A model generated the notes under the pieces. It saw only the letters and a list, made by a program, of their open reading frames with translations. It searched no databases and was not told where the DNA came from. From the NCBI GenBank assembly GCA_036788295.1, contig DAIQNR010000010.1:1-64000 (forward strand): a DNA stretch of 64,000 nucleotides. The letters are read 5' to 3'. The DNA comes from JAHQVK01 sp036788295. Its GTDB lineage: Bacteria; Myxococcota; Kuafuiibacteriia; Kuafuiibacteriales; Kuafuiibacteriaceae. Below, in pieces: positions 40,962 through 50,515 of the stretch. Positions within the stretch are counted from its first letter, which is position 1; every line of letters begins with the position of its first letter. Made by a program: the position numbers and the translations under genes.

Positions 40962-43010
40962 TCAGCGGGCCGGTTCGGTCACGGTCAGCCCGCTGCTGTT
41001 GACGAAGGTCGCGATCTGCGCTCTCGCGGCTTGGAGGATCGCAGGCTCGTCTCCGGACCGACACTGAAAGACATAGAAGTTGTCGCAAGTGGCGCGATGC
41101 TGGCTCACCCGCGGTGTCGGCAGCCCGATCCCTGAGACCAAAGCCTGGCGAGCGGCGGCCGAGACCACTTGCGTCACGCCGGGCTGACCCGAGCTGGAGT
41201 GGGCCAAGAGGATACCGGGGGCGGGCTGACCAACCCGGGTGTAGCGCTCGCGCAGCCCCGGGCCGAACGTCGAGACGTCGAACGGGGCGAACAGCCTCGA
41301 GACGCGCTGGAAGATGGTCCTTGCCTGGTCGGGCTGCACGCCTTCGGGGAGCTCCGAATCGTATCGCGCTCGCTGGGCGGTGGCGCTGCCGAGGACCAGC
41401 TCTTCGAGCCGGGCTCCGCCGGACGGAAACTGCAGGGTGACTGGCCGAACCCGGTTGTCCGCGAACGCCGCCGCCGCCGCCGCCGGGAGCGCGGTCGCGC
41501 CCTGGGCGACCAGGTGAACCCGCTGGCGGTCCAGCGTGATCATGTTGGCATCCCAGGCGGACTCCCGCTGCCGAACCGAGGCGACCACATGGAGGATCTC
41601 GAGCATCGCTGCGATCTGGGTGTCCCTCAGCTGCAGCGGGTCCCCGGGGAAGAATCCCACCCCGGAGTCGTCGGGGATCCCGTCGGGTGAGTTCTCGGCG
41701 AGCTCCGGGTTGCCGTTGTTCCTCCGGATGTCGACGAGCGACGCGACCTCGGCTTCGCTCCGGTTCTCCGTGCACTGTCCGTCGGCGCCGGGAGATCGGT
41801 CACCGTGGCACCGAAGCTCGATGGCGAGCGCGGAACCGCGAGGCCCCCCGCCCATCGCATCCGCGAGCGCCCGGGCGTCGAGACGGGACCGACCGAAGCC
41901 CACCACCTGGACCGCCACCGGATACAGGCCCCCATCGGGCGCGTTCCGAGGGATCGACAGCAGGAACGGGATCGCGACCGTCTCGGCGTTTCGGTCCCAA
42001 TCGGCGCGCATGCGGAGGTCCTCGCCAAGGAGGCGGGGGGCCAGGATGCGTCCGCGAACGAAGCTGCCCACGTTGGGGTAGGCCTGGGCGGGCACCCCCG
42101 GACCAAAGATCTCGGCCGGGGGAATGCCTCGGCGGTCCACTTGAATCTCGTAGCGGTAGGTTCCGGCCGCGATCGCCGCGTCGTAGCGGGCCACCAGCCG
42201 GGGGAGCAAGTCGGCGCCGACGTCGGTGGTGAAGACGTGGACCGAGACGATGTCGCCGGCGCGGATGGGCGGCGTTGCCGACGCGAGCACGGCCAACGCG
42301 GGCCGAAGCTGGGTTCGCATCCGCTCGAGCCGCGCGGCACCGGCGTCGTCGAGGCCTTCGAAGGCCGAGGCCTCCACCGGCGCTGCTCCGACCAGCGCCG
42401 TGACCGCCGGGTGGGGTCCGAGCGGCCCGCCGTCGATGTCGCGGAGCGCTCGGGTGGCGACGACCACATGGGCCCGCCCGGGGTTCAGCCTCCGGGCCGG
42501 GAGCAGCGCTGCCCCTCCGGCGGACACCTGGGCTTCGAACGGCACCGTCCGCCACCCGGCCCCGGCAGTGGAGGTCCCGGTTTGTTCGAGGAGGACGAAG
42601 GGGACGAGGCCGGTCGCATCTCCCCCTTGCAGGGCGAAGCTGACCGTCGAGGACAGCGAGGCCACCTGCAGGTCGGACTCGAACGGGAGAAAGATCTCGG
42701 GATCGACCGGCGCTCGCTCCTCTCGGGCGACTCGGGCGTCCACCGCATCGACCGGGTCGGTTGGCAGGGGGCAGGCGGCCCGTTCGGTTCGCCCGTTTCC
42801 GTCGAAGAACAGGTCGGTCGGGCGGGGCACGCGACCCGAGCACGGGTCGGTGGCGTCGAACTCCACCGTCGCCGGCGGCGGCGGTTCGACGACCGGCGGT
42901 TCTTCCTCCTCCCCGCCGCAGCCGGCGAGGGCCACCACCGCGACGCAGACCGAGGTCCACGACGAGGCGCGCGAGAAAAAGGGGCGGAGAGGAGCATGGA
43001 GCGAGCGCAT
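40962..43010 (-). CDS. Large lipoprotein, lipase-like paralogue without the nucleophile motif
   Basis: The 682-residue protein has a strong lipoprotein signal (VALAGCGGEEEE, lipobox LAGC) and a Pro-rich linker. Its core shares an overall plan with the lipoprotein at 44488-47583: an N-terminal Asp/Pro-rich segment (ATDPCSGRVPRPTDLFFDG), beta-sandwich middle, hydrolase-like C-terminal region and a shared end ATFVNSSGLTVTEPAR. Such proteins belong to the outer-membrane lipase (virulence-factor-lipase-like) group. The C-terminal region has no GxSxG: the corresponding strand reads VHLVAQGATALP. It may therefore be a binding rather than catalytic protein. ATG 43010 gives the signal; the upstream frame is spurious. 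Confidence 0.78.
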   Translation of the reverse strand: MRSLHAPLRPFFSRASSWTSVCVAVVALAGCGGEEEEPPVVEPPPPATVEFDATDPCSGRVPRPTDLFFDGNGRTERAACPLPTDPVDAVDARVAREERAPVDPEIFLPFESDLQVASLSSTVSFALQGGDATGLVPFVLLEQTGTSTAGAGWRTVPFEAQVSAGGAALLPARRLNPGRAHVVVATRALRDIDGGPLGPHPAVTALVGAAPVEASAFEGLDDAGAARLERMRTQLRPALAVLASATPPIRAGDIVSVHVFTTDVGADLLPRLVARYDAAIAAGTYRYEIQVDRRGIPPAEIFGPGVPAQAYPNVGSFVRGRILAPRLLGEDLRMRADWDRNAETVAIPFLLSIPRNAPDGGLYPVAVQVVGFGRSRLDARALADAMGGGPRGSALAIELRCHGDRSPGADGQCTENRSEAEVASLVDIRRNNGNPELAENSPDGIPDDSGVGFFPGDPLQLRDTQIAAMLEILHVVASVRQRESAWDANMITLDRQRVHLVAQGATALPAAAAAAFADNRVRPVTLQFPSGGARLEELVLGSATAQRARYDSELPEGVQPDQARTIFQRVSRLFAPFDVSTFGPGLRERYTRVGQPAPGILLAHSSSGQPGVTQVVSAAARQALVSGIGLPTPRVSQHRATCDNFYVFQCRSGDEPAILQAARAQIATFVNSSGLTVTEPAR

Positions 43011-43183
43011 GGCGGCGACCGGGGCGGACGCCTTCGGCCCGCCTCCCAAAAGACATACCGCAGTTCGGCCGCCGTGGGTGGGGGGAAGTGGACCGATGGG
43101 CGAAGCGGCCAGCGACGCGGGCCCCACGCGGAGGCAGGGCGCGCTCGGAGCGCACCGGCACGCGCGCCGCGCCGTTCGCTGCT

Positions 43184-44473
43184 CTAGATGCGAACGCCGA
43201 TGGAGAGGCCGGCGACGTGGGCGAAGCCGCCCTCGAAGGTGCCGCCGGTGGGGAGGTTGACGTTCCTGGCGCCGTCGATCTCTCGCTCCATCAGCCACAG
43301 GGCCATGTAGCCGAGGTCGGCCCGCACCGGGCCGAAGTCGTAGCCCATGCCGAACGAGCCGTAGAGCCGGTCGTTGTCGGTCAGGGTGAAGTCGGCCGTG
43401 GTCTGGGGCACCGGGCTGATGTCGTAGCCCCCGCCGACTCGGAGGGCCAGGTCACCGAGCCGGTACTCCACCCCGAGCCGGAACAGAGGCGAGTTCTCCC
43501 AGTTTCGGGGCGACGCCGACGACGGGCTCGGCCGCCCGGTGTCGAAGTTGAGCCGAAGCTCGTCGTAGCTCTCCCACAGCGTGAGCTGCGCCCCGAGCTC
43601 GATGGTGATCGGTCCCTGCTCCCAGCCCACCCCGAGCCCGAAGGTGTGGGGGATCGTGATGTCGCCGCTCCCCCGCTGGTCGGGGAAGTTCTCGCGCACC
43701 GAGAGCGGAGTGCCGTCGGGGAGGGTGAACTTGGCCTCGCCGTCGAACGACAGATCCACCGCCGACTTGAACACGAAGCCGAGCCGAAGGTGCTCGATGA
43801 GGTTCACATGCACCCCGGCGCTCGCCCCCACGCCGAACGCCGAGCCGGAGACCTCGACCAGCGATCCCTCTGCGAACAGGGGGGCCTGGGTGTCGGCCGC
43901 ACCGAGCTCCCGGCGGAGCAGAAGGGTCGCTGGGACGAGCGACACTCCGACCGCAACCGAGACCATCTCGTTCAGCTTCAGAGCGACGGTCGGGGTGAAG
44001 TAGAACGTGCGCAGGGCGAGCTCCCGGATCTGGGTGCGGCCCACGAACTCATCCGGGTTCTCCCACTGGATGCCGCTGCCGTAGGGCAGATAGAAGCCGA
44101 GCCCGATGAACGCTTTGTCCGAGAGCTGGCGGGCGGCGTACACGTACGGGACCACGACCGGGTCGGTGACCAGGTTCTCGGTCCGGTTCGCGCCCGGGGT
44201 TGGGTTGGTACCGGGCAGGCCCGGTCCGACGTAGGTCCCGTGGGGGACGATGAGGCTCGTCCCCGCCTGAAACTCGGTCCCTTGGATCCGGGTCAGACCC
44301 GCCGGGTTGTGAAAGATTGCCGACGGATCCTTCACCGTGGCCACCACCGAGCTGGCCATGCCGGTGTTGAGGGCCGAGTGCTCGTTGATTTGAAACCCGG
44401 CGGCCCACGCCGGAGCGCCGAAGCCGAGGGTGACAGCGGCCACCGCGAGGCGGCAAAAACGGGATGACATCAT
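43184..44473 (-). CDS. Outer-membrane fatty acid transporter, FadL/OmpP1/TodX family
   Basis: The 429-residue beta-barrel protein has a signal peptide (LAVAAVTLGFGAPAWAAGF, cleavage near residue 25). The mature N-terminus is family-typical (GFQINEHSALNTGMASSVVA, then FHNPAGL, an NPAGL box), and it ends in a C-terminal aromatic/Ile strand (VAGLSIGVRI). The N-terminal hatch and 14-strand barrel of FadL carry long-chain fatty acids or other hydrophobic compounds across the outer membrane. It sits between two large lipase-like lipoproteins on the same strand, which suggests a lipid-uptake role: the lipoprotein releases fatty acids and FadL imports them. Divergence from E. coli FadL means the substrate is not certain. 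Confidence 0.85.
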   Translation of the reverse strand: MMSSRFCRLAVAAVTLGFGAPAWAAGFQINEHSALNTGMASSVVATVKDPSAIFHNPAGLTRIQGTEFQAGTSLIVPHGTYVGPGLPGTNPTPGANRTENLVTDPVVVPYVYAARQLSDKAFIGLGFYLPYGSGIQWENPDEFVGRTQIRELALRTFYFTPTVALKLNEMVSVAVGVSLVPATLLLRRELGAADTQAPLFAEGSLVEVSGSAFGVGASAGVHVNLIEHLRLGFVFKSAVDLSFDGEAKFTLPDGTPLSVRENFPDQRGSGDITIPHTFGLGVGWEQGPITIELGAQLTLWESYDELRLNFDTGRPSPSSASPRNWENSPLFRLGVEYRLGDLALRVGGGYDISPVPQTTADFTLTDNDRLYGSFGMGYDFGPVRADLGYMALWLMEREIDGARNVNLPTGGTFEGGFAHVAGLSIGVRI

Positions 44474-44487
44474 CTGGGGCTCCTCCC

Positions 44488-47400
44488 TCAGTTCCCGCAG
44501 GGGTTCTGGCAGTTGATCATGCCGCCGAGCAGGCTCATGGGTAGCTGGTCAGCGACGGTCATGCCGGCCGAGTTGACGAAAGCGGCGGCCTGCTGCTGAG
44601 CGCCGAAGGTCGCGCACAAAGCTTCCTGCGGGCAGCGCCCGCACGAGGGCTGAAGCAGGAAGCCGTGGCAGCCGCCGCCGGTCTCGGCGCCGGGCCGCCC
44701 GGTGAAATCGTAGGTCTGAAACCGCCGGTCCCCGCCGGCGAGATCGAAGCCGTAGGCGTTCGCGAGTCGGAGGGTCGAGGGGTTGTGCACCACCGGGTCG
44801 GGGCGGCTCATCTGCAAGAGCAGGCGGTTGGTCCCGAGCGGTTCGGGCCGCATGGGAAGCTGCTGAATGACCCCGACCGAGTTGCCGTTCGGGTCCCCGG
44901 GCTCGGTCACCCACTGCGCGAGCAGGAGGAAGGTCCGAAACAAGGGGGTGTCCTGGCAGCCGAGGGCCGGGTTGAGCGGGTCCTCGAGCATGCAGACCCC
45001 CGCTTGGGCGAGGCCGAGCCACAGCGGAGCGCTGATGGTGGGGACCGTGTTCTGGAGGACGTCGATGATGTTGCCCCCAGCGACGTTCAGCACCGCCGCG
45101 TCGAGCTCGGCCGGGCTGACATAGGCGGCGAGGTTTCCACCCGCGATCCCTCCGAGCGACTGGCCCACATAGCCAACGCGGGTGCCGTCGAGGTCGCCGA
45201 TGAGCGACATGGCCATGCCCGCGTCCTGGCGGAGCGTTCGGAGCAGGGCGAGCTGATCCACGGTCGCCTGGCGGAAGTTGTCCCTGACCCCGAAGATGTT
45301 GGGGCTGAGAAAGCCGGTCCCGGAGCTGTCCTGGCGACCGTCGCAGCCGCCCATGCACATCCCGTTGGCCGGATTGCAGGTGACCGCAGCCGGATCGATG
45401 TCGGTGCAGGGCACGCCGGTGTCGTTGTTGGCGATGTCGCTCGCCCGCGCGCCGTGAAACGGCATGTCCATCACGACGGTGGCCCATCCGGCGCGGGCGA
45501 AGGTCCCGGCGATGAAGAGGCCGCTCTCTTTGGCCTGACCGAGCCCGTGCTGGAACACCACGACCGGCCATCCGGCCGCCGGCGGGGTCCCCGCTGGGGT
45601 GATCACCCAGACCGGGACGTAGCTGACCCTCGGCATCATCACCGTCGGGGGCGTGAAGCTGCCGGCGGTGAAGGGGTTTCCTGCCGTAGCCTGGTAGGTT
45701 CGAAGGAGATGGAGCCGGGCGCGGCCGATCCCGGTCGCGAACAGCGCGATCTGGGCCGGGTCGGAGAGGCCCATGAGCGCGGCCACCGTCGCCGTCCCGA
45801 CCACGTCCACCTCGGTGGGAAGGAGGCGAACCCCAGCGTTCGGAGGCAGCAGCTCGTATTGGGGCAGCGCCGCCTTCATCGCGTCGACGACGTCGGTGAT
45901 GGACTGGGCTTTGTACGTGAAGGCCATCGCCAGTTCGGTCCGGGGGACCGGCGGAGTCAGCCCCTCGAGGGGGCGAAACGCCTCTTGCCACCTTGGGCGG
46001 GCGAGGCCGACCTCGAGCGCGGTGGCGGTGGCGATGACCTGCTCGGGCGGGGCGAGCGAGCCGGTCGAGGCCAGGGTCGAGCACTGAAGGAGCGGCTCGA
46101 TGGCCGGGTTCACCTGCCCGTCGGCGATCAGGGGCTCAGGGCTTTTCAGGAAGTTGAACGTCTGCGAGGCGGCGATCGGCTGCCCGTCGGTGTCCCGCAC
46201 TCGGGTCGTCACCCCCACGGCGTAGCGGGTGTTCGGCCGGAGCGGCCGGGTCGGAACCACGACGAGCTGCGGGGCCTCGTCGCCTCGAGCCGGCACGGCG
46301 AGCGCCGCGATCGGGGCCAAATCCCCAGTGGGCATTCCCATCGCGTCGAGCTCGGCCATCAGCACGTTGCCGGGAAGCGACTCGGGGTCGATGGGCTGGC
46401 TCACCTGCATGACGATCGGGGTCGTGAGCCCAAAGCCGTTCAGGGTGTTGGCGGCGGTCAGCACCGAAGCCAGCGTCCCAGTGAGGCCCTCCGTGGGGAA
46501 GTTCACCCTGAGGCCTCCGGGGACCTCCGCGGGGATGGTCAGCAGCTGGTCGTTGGGCAGCGGGAAGCGAACGTCGGTGGGGAAGCTGGTGCCCGCGGGG
46601 TCGAAGACGACCACGGACGGCTGGCGTCCCGGCGGATCGCCGGTCCTCCAGGTGTTGATCATCACCACCTCGCTGCGGTCCGCGATGAGACCCGAGCCGA
46701 GCAGGGCCGAGACCGAGCCGTTGACGAATTGGTACAGGCCAAACAGCGAGCGCCCACTCGAGGCGAAGGCTGCGTTCAACTGGGCCCGCTCTTCGGAGTT
46801 GAGCGAGTCCGCGGTCCGGCCCGGGAACAGGCCCGCCAGCACCGAGCCCTGGACGTTGGCCCGAAGCAAAGGGTCGAGGATCTGCCCGTCTTCGGCCACC
46901 GGGGCGGTCTCGTTGTTCAGCAGGTAGAACAGCGCGCTCGGCTCGATCTCCCGTGGTCCGCCGCCTTCTTGCCTGGGGCTGCCGCGAAGGGCGGTGGTCG
47001 CGACCGCGATGTAGCTGGTCCCTGGCTCGAGCGGCCCGTTCCGGGGTCTCAGGACCACGTTGGTGGCCTCAGGCCCCCACGCCGCGGTCACGTCGGCCGC
47101 GGTGAAGGTCCGGGGCGGCATCGTGTTGTTGCCGCCCTCTTGGCATGCAGCGGGCGGGAGCGGCCGAGGGGCCTGCTCGACCTCGACCTCGACCTCGGTC
47201 AGCCCCATCTCCCCTACCTGAAACAGCCTCAGGCCGGCGCCGACGGTGTCCATGACCAGCGGGGCGGAGAAGTTGAACGTGGGAAAGAGCGTGGTGGGCC
47301 AGCCGCCCTCGACGAACTGCAGGCACTGCGATTCGGTGGGCAGCTGGCACGGCGCTGGCCGGACCGCGTCCTTGTTGATCGTCCCGTCTGGGTTTTGGGC

Positions 47401-47583
47401 CAGCGCCGTCGGCGACGGTATGAGCCGCAGCTGCGGGATCGGGTTGGTCGGATCGAACTGCGCGACCACCACCGAATCGGACGGTGGCAACTCCACGAGC
47501 TCGCCGAGGTCGGGCGCGCACGCGCCGACCACGAGCAAAGCCATCCCTCCGCGGTACGCGGACCGGGGACGCAACTTCCACAT
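44488..47583 (-). CDS. Large outer-membrane lipoprotein with alpha/beta-hydrolase (lipase-like) domain
   Basis: The 1031-residue lipoprotein (signal MALLVVGACAPDL, lipobox VGAC) has an N-terminal domain of the virulence-factor-lipase N type (AQFDPTNPIPQLRLIPSPTA). Ig-like beta-sandwich domains follow in the middle (YAVGVTTRVRDTDGQPI). The C-terminal alpha/beta-hydrolase domain starts about residue 690, with FQHGLGQAKESGLFIAG and the nucleophile elbow GYVGQSLGGIAGG (Ser809). A His/Asp pair is expected near the C-terminus but not confirmed. It most likely hydrolyses lipid or ester substrates at the cell surface. It shares the terminal FVNSAGMTV motif with the other lipoprotein. ATG 47583 (or ATG 47544) is the start; the FadL gene follows 14 bases downstream. 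Confidence 0.83.
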   Translation of the reverse strand: MWKLRPRSAYRGGMALLVVGACAPDLGELVELPPSDSVVVAQFDPTNPIPQLRLIPSPTALAQNPDGTINKDAVRPAPCQLPTESQCLQFVEGGWPTTLFPTFNFSAPLVMDTVGAGLRLFQVGEMGLTEVEVEVEQAPRPLPPAACQEGGNNTMPPRTFTAADVTAAWGPEATNVVLRPRNGPLEPGTSYIAVATTALRGSPRQEGGGPREIEPSALFYLLNNETAPVAEDGQILDPLLRANVQGSVLAGLFPGRTADSLNSEERAQLNAAFASSGRSLFGLYQFVNGSVSALLGSGLIADRSEVVMINTWRTGDPPGRQPSVVVFDPAGTSFPTDVRFPLPNDQLLTIPAEVPGGLRVNFPTEGLTGTLASVLTAANTLNGFGLTTPIVMQVSQPIDPESLPGNVLMAELDAMGMPTGDLAPIAALAVPARGDEAPQLVVVPTRPLRPNTRYAVGVTTRVRDTDGQPIAASQTFNFLKSPEPLIADGQVNPAIEPLLQCSTLASTGSLAPPEQVIATATALEVGLARPRWQEAFRPLEGLTPPVPRTELAMAFTYKAQSITDVVDAMKAALPQYELLPPNAGVRLLPTEVDVVGTATVAALMGLSDPAQIALFATGIGRARLHLLRTYQATAGNPFTAGSFTPPTVMMPRVSYVPVWVITPAGTPPAAGWPVVVFQHGLGQAKESGLFIAGTFARAGWATVVMDMPFHGARASDIANNDTGVPCTDIDPAAVTCNPANGMCMGGCDGRQDSSGTGFLSPNIFGVRDNFRQATVDQLALLRTLRQDAGMAMSLIGDLDGTRVGYVGQSLGGIAGGNLAAYVSPAELDAAVLNVAGGNIIDVLQNTVPTISAPLWLGLAQAGVCMLEDPLNPALGCQDTPLFRTFLLLAQWVTEPGDPNGNSVGVIQQLPMRPEPLGTNRLLLQMSRPDPVVHNPSTLRLANAYGFDLAGGDRRFQTYDFTGRPGAETGGGCHGFLLQPSCGRCPQEALCATFGAQQQAAAFVNSAGMTVADQLPMSLLGGMINCQNPCGN

Positions 47584-47760
47584 GTCGAGACTCCTCCTCC
47601 TGCGTCGCCCTCCGGGCGGGGGCCCCCAGGACCCTCGTGCTCGAAGGCCCTCCCGACTGCGGGACGGACCGGTGCGGCGCGACGTAAGGGGTGGCACTAG
47701 CACGAGTGATGGAGCCTGGGTAGGCCCCCATCGGGAGGTGTCGGATAACCTCCGCTCGGA

Positions 47761-48540
47761 TCAGCTCGGCCGGCCTGGATGCCAGCGAATCAGCCGAGCC
47801 CGGCCCGTGTACTTGCCCTGCCGCATCTCGAACGCGAGCGGAGGGCGGCCGGGCTGGTCGCCGAGCAGGACGTCGATCTCGATCGGCGAGGACGTCCCCA
47901 GCCGGGTGAAGGTGGTTCGGATCCGGTGCGCCGGCTTGGGACCGACCGGGGTCTCGACCGCCTCCTTGGCCATCACCTCGGCTTCGACCCGCCACAGCCG
48001 GCGGGTGGACAGGACGTCCTGGCAAGCGACGATCCCCGTCTCGAGCGGCAAGCTGCGGGCGATGTGGAGCAGAGAGAGGCCGTCGAGGAGGGCGTGCTCT
48101 CCGGCGAACACCTGCTGGCCCTCCCGTCCCAAGAACCGATACGCGGTCTCCACTTTCCGGCCGTCTTCGATGAAACGAACCCGCTCCCATCGCTCGTCTT
48201 CTCCGACGGTGCCCTCGACCTGCACTCCGATGGGGGTGAGGCTCGACGGGTCCACCATGGTCTGGTAGCGGCCCTGCACCGGTTTGACCGCGGAGACGAA
48301 GGCGTTGGTGCGGATCCGCCCGAACAGCGGGATCGCGGCGGTCCCGCCGTTTTTCTGCACGTCCCCGACCGACAGCTCGAGGCGACCCATGTAGGCCCCC
48401 TCGAGCGTCAGCTCGTACTCGAGGCGCTCCCCGGTCCGCAGCCCCGGCTTGGCGCCGAGGCCGGCGACGCCCAGGCAGGGCCCGGCGTGGGCGGCCCCCG
48501 CGAACAGGAGGATGGCGAGGACCGCCAGGGACTTGGACAT
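47761..48540 (-). CDS. DUF3108 periplasmic protein
   Basis: The 259-residue protein has a signal peptide (LAVLAILLFAGAAHAGP) and the DUF3108 pattern: GERLEYELTLEGAYMGRLELSV, RIRTNAFVSAVKPVQGRYQT and YRFLGREGQQVF. The domain is a beta-rich lipocalin-like fold thought to act in the periplasm, possibly in transport of lipids or lipopolysaccharide parts. The start ATG 48540 gives the signal. A 177-base gap separates it from the lipoprotein gene downstream, so it need not be in the same operon. It is divergent from the CPBP protease gene. Confidence 0.85.
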   Translation of the reverse strand: MSKSLAVLAILLFAGAAHAGPCLGVAGLGAKPGLRTGERLEYELTLEGAYMGRLELSVGDVQKNGGTAAIPLFGRIRTNAFVSAVKPVQGRYQTMVDPSSLTPIGVQVEGTVGEDERWERVRFIEDGRKVETAYRFLGREGQQVFAGEHALLDGLSLLHIARSLPLETGIVACQDVLSTRRLWRVEAEVMAKEAVETPVGPKPAHRIRTTFTRLGTSSPIEIDVLLGDQPGRPPLAFEMRQGKYTGRARLIRWHPGRPS

Positions 48541-48698
48541 GACCAGAAGACGTCCTAGCACGGGGGAGGAAGCCGTGGGCTCAATGGCAGACGGTGGGCG
48601 CGACATGGACGGTGGACGCCGGGCGGGGCCTGGCATTTCATCGGTCTGCCCGGCGTGCGCGCGCCCACACGGCATCGAAGGTGGTGAGGTCGAAGGTG

Positions 48699-49451
48699 AG
48701 CGTCGAGCGGCCAAACCGGCCAAACGGGAAACATGAGAGGCCGGCCGAGGCGCCGCCCCGTGGGGGGGGCGACGACCGTCCGGCCGAGGCCGGACCCGAG
48801 ATCGCACCGGGCCGCGAAGGCGCCATCGCCAGCGCTGCGGTCCTGGTCGGGCTCGGCTTGGTGAAGCACGTCGCGGCTTGGGTGCCGCCGGCGGCCACCG
48901 TGCTCTACACCGCGGCCGTCGGCGCCCAGCTCTACTGGCCGCTGCGCCGGGTCGGCGGGGGAGGGGTGAGCTCGGACAGCCTCGGGCTCCATCGAAGGGG
49001 TCTGCTTCGGGAGCTCGCCGTGCTCTCGGTGGTGGCGGCGCTGACGGCGGGGCTCTATGGGATGGCCTACCACGGGCTCCAGGCCCAGGCCGGCCGGAGC
49101 TTCGCGTTCGCTTGGCCCCACCAGTTCGGGCGGCTCGCGCTCGACCACTTCGTCGTAGCGCTCGCCGAAGAGGTGTTCTTTCGGGGGTACCTCCAGGAGC
49201 GCCTCGAGCGGTGGCGTCCGTCCAAACGCCGGGTCCTCGGCGCGCCGTTCGGGACCGCTGTGGTGCTGACGAGCGTGGTCTTCGCCTTCGCCCATTTCGT
49301 CGGGGAGTACCAGCCGGCGCGGCTCCTGACGTTTTTTCCGAGCCTCGTGTTCGGGTGGCTGCGGGCCAGGGGAGACAGCCTCGTTGCCCCCATCGGGTAC
49401 CACTGGTTTTGCAACCTCCTCGCGGCCACGCTGCACGCCAGTCACCGCTGA
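48699..49451 (+). CDS. CPBP-family intramembrane metalloprotease
   Basis: The protein (250 residues from GTG 48699; the frame is open further upstream) has about six hydrophobic segments. It carries the CPBP/Abi catalytic motifs: AEEVFFRGYLQERL (Glu-Glu and Arg), the FAFAHF motif with His, and a final helix with HWFCN. The family includes prenyl-protein peptidases (Rce1-like) and bacterial immunity or regulated-proteolysis proteins; the substrate is unknown. The first 90 residues after 48594 are Arg/Pro-rich and probably not translated, hence my choice of a later start, which is uncertain. It overlaps the CAP gene convergently by 10 bases. Confidence 0.82.
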   Translation, partial: SVERPNRPNGKHERPAEAPPRGGGDDRPAEAGPEIAPGREGAIASAAVLVGLGLVKHVAAWVPPAATVLYTAAVGAQLYWPLRRVGGGGVSSDSLGLHRRGLLRELAVLSVVAALTAGLYGMAYHGLQAQAGRSFAFAWPHQFGRLALDHFVVALAEEVFFRGYLQERLERWRPSKRRVLGAPFGTAVVLTSVVFAFAHFVGEYQPARLLTFFPSLVFGWLRARGDSLVAPIGYHWFCNLLAATLHASHR

Positions 49452-50515
49452 GACCCGATCAGCACCACCACGCACCCGGTCCGGTCCCGCCGATCGACCC
49501 CGATGCCGACGTGGGTCGCGGTCGGCTCGAGCAGCGCGGCGAGGTGGGCCGGGCTCGCCTCGAGGTTCGAGAGCGCCCGCTCGAGCGGCGCGGCGAGGGC
49601 CACGGCCTCCGCGACCGGTCCGAGGAAGCCTCCGGCCCGGGCTCGCTCCTGCGGACCGGGGCCTCCCGGCGTGCGGTGGGTGGCCCACCCGGCGCTGCAC
49701 ACCGCGGCCGCGTGGCCGGCCGCGGCCGCGTCCAGCTTCGGTTCCGGCTCGAGCGGCGCTCGATCGTGGCGCTCTCGCAGGCCGGCCAGCCACCGAGCGG
49801 GCGTCGTCGCCAGCGGTGGGGCGGCCCGGACCGGCACGGAAGATACGGAGTCGTCGTCGATCTTCAGCCGGGCGACCCAGGCGACCTCGGGCCCAAGACC
49901 GACGTCGGCGGTCAGCTGGACCGTCCATCGGCCGGCGGGGACGTTTTCGACCTCGAAGGAGAAGGCGCCATCCCGTTGGTCGACCGGGACCCGGCTCGGG
50001 GTGGCCGAGCACGGGCTCTCCTTTGGGCACGGCCCGAGCGCCCACGCCGACAGCCGCGCCGACGGAACGCTGACACCCCGGACCGTGAGGCGTCCGGGCG
50101 GTGACAGCGTCGGGGCGCCGACGTCAGCGAGCCGACGCCCGAACAAGGCGACCAGTCCGCGGGGGCCGTCGGCGAGACCAAAGTGGGTGAACCCGGCGCT
50201 TCGGTCGTAGCGGGGGCTCTCCTCGAGCAGAAGACGGATCCGCGCCGCTCGGCTGGCGCCGAGCGCGGAGAACGGCTTCAGCCGAGCGAGAGCGAGACCC
50301 TGCTGGGCGAGCAGTCGGTCCACGGCGTCCCGATTGGCGGTCTCGAAACGGCCGAGGACCGACGCGAGGTGCTGCTCGGCCGCGACGTCGAGGCCTCGGT
50401 CGGTGGACAGTCCGGTCAAATGGGCGACCTGTCCGCGGATCGACGCCGGCTCTTCGGCGCTGGCCGGGCGGCACGCGAGATACAGGGTCGCGAGGACCAA
50501 AAATGGGGCGTTCAT
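49442..50515 (-). CDS. Secreted CAP/SCP-domain protein
   Basis: The 357-residue protein has a signal peptide (MNAPFLVLATLYLACRPASA). Its C-terminal domain (about residues 235-357) resembles the CAP/SCP fold: a helix with LDAAAAGHAAAVCSAGWATH, then LERALSNLEASPAHLAALLE and THVGIGVDRR, with the conserved His and Glu/Ser-like positions of bacterial CYTH/CAP proteins. The N-terminal two-thirds contain beta-rich repeats of unknown type. CAP domains are small secreted modules without a settled catalytic role in bacteria. ATG 50515; the upstream frame is not supported. Divergent from the ECF sigma gene across a 373-base gap. Confidence 0.72.
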   Translation of the reverse strand: MNAPFLVLATLYLACRPASAEEPASIRGQVAHLTGLSTDRGLDVAAEQHLASVLGRFETANRDAVDRLLAQQGLALARLKPFSALGASRAARIRLLLEESPRYDRSAGFTHFGLADGPRGLVALFGRRLADVGAPTLSPPGRLTVRGVSVPSARLSAWALGPCPKESPCSATPSRVPVDQRDGAFSFEVENVPAGRWTVQLTADVGLGPEVAWVARLKIDDDSVSSVPVRAAPPLATTPARWLAGLRERHDRAPLEPEPKLDAAAAGHAAAVCSAGWATHRTPGGPGPQERARAGGFLGPVAEAVALAAPLERALSNLEASPAHLAALLEPTATHVGIGVDRRDRTGCVVVLIGSQR

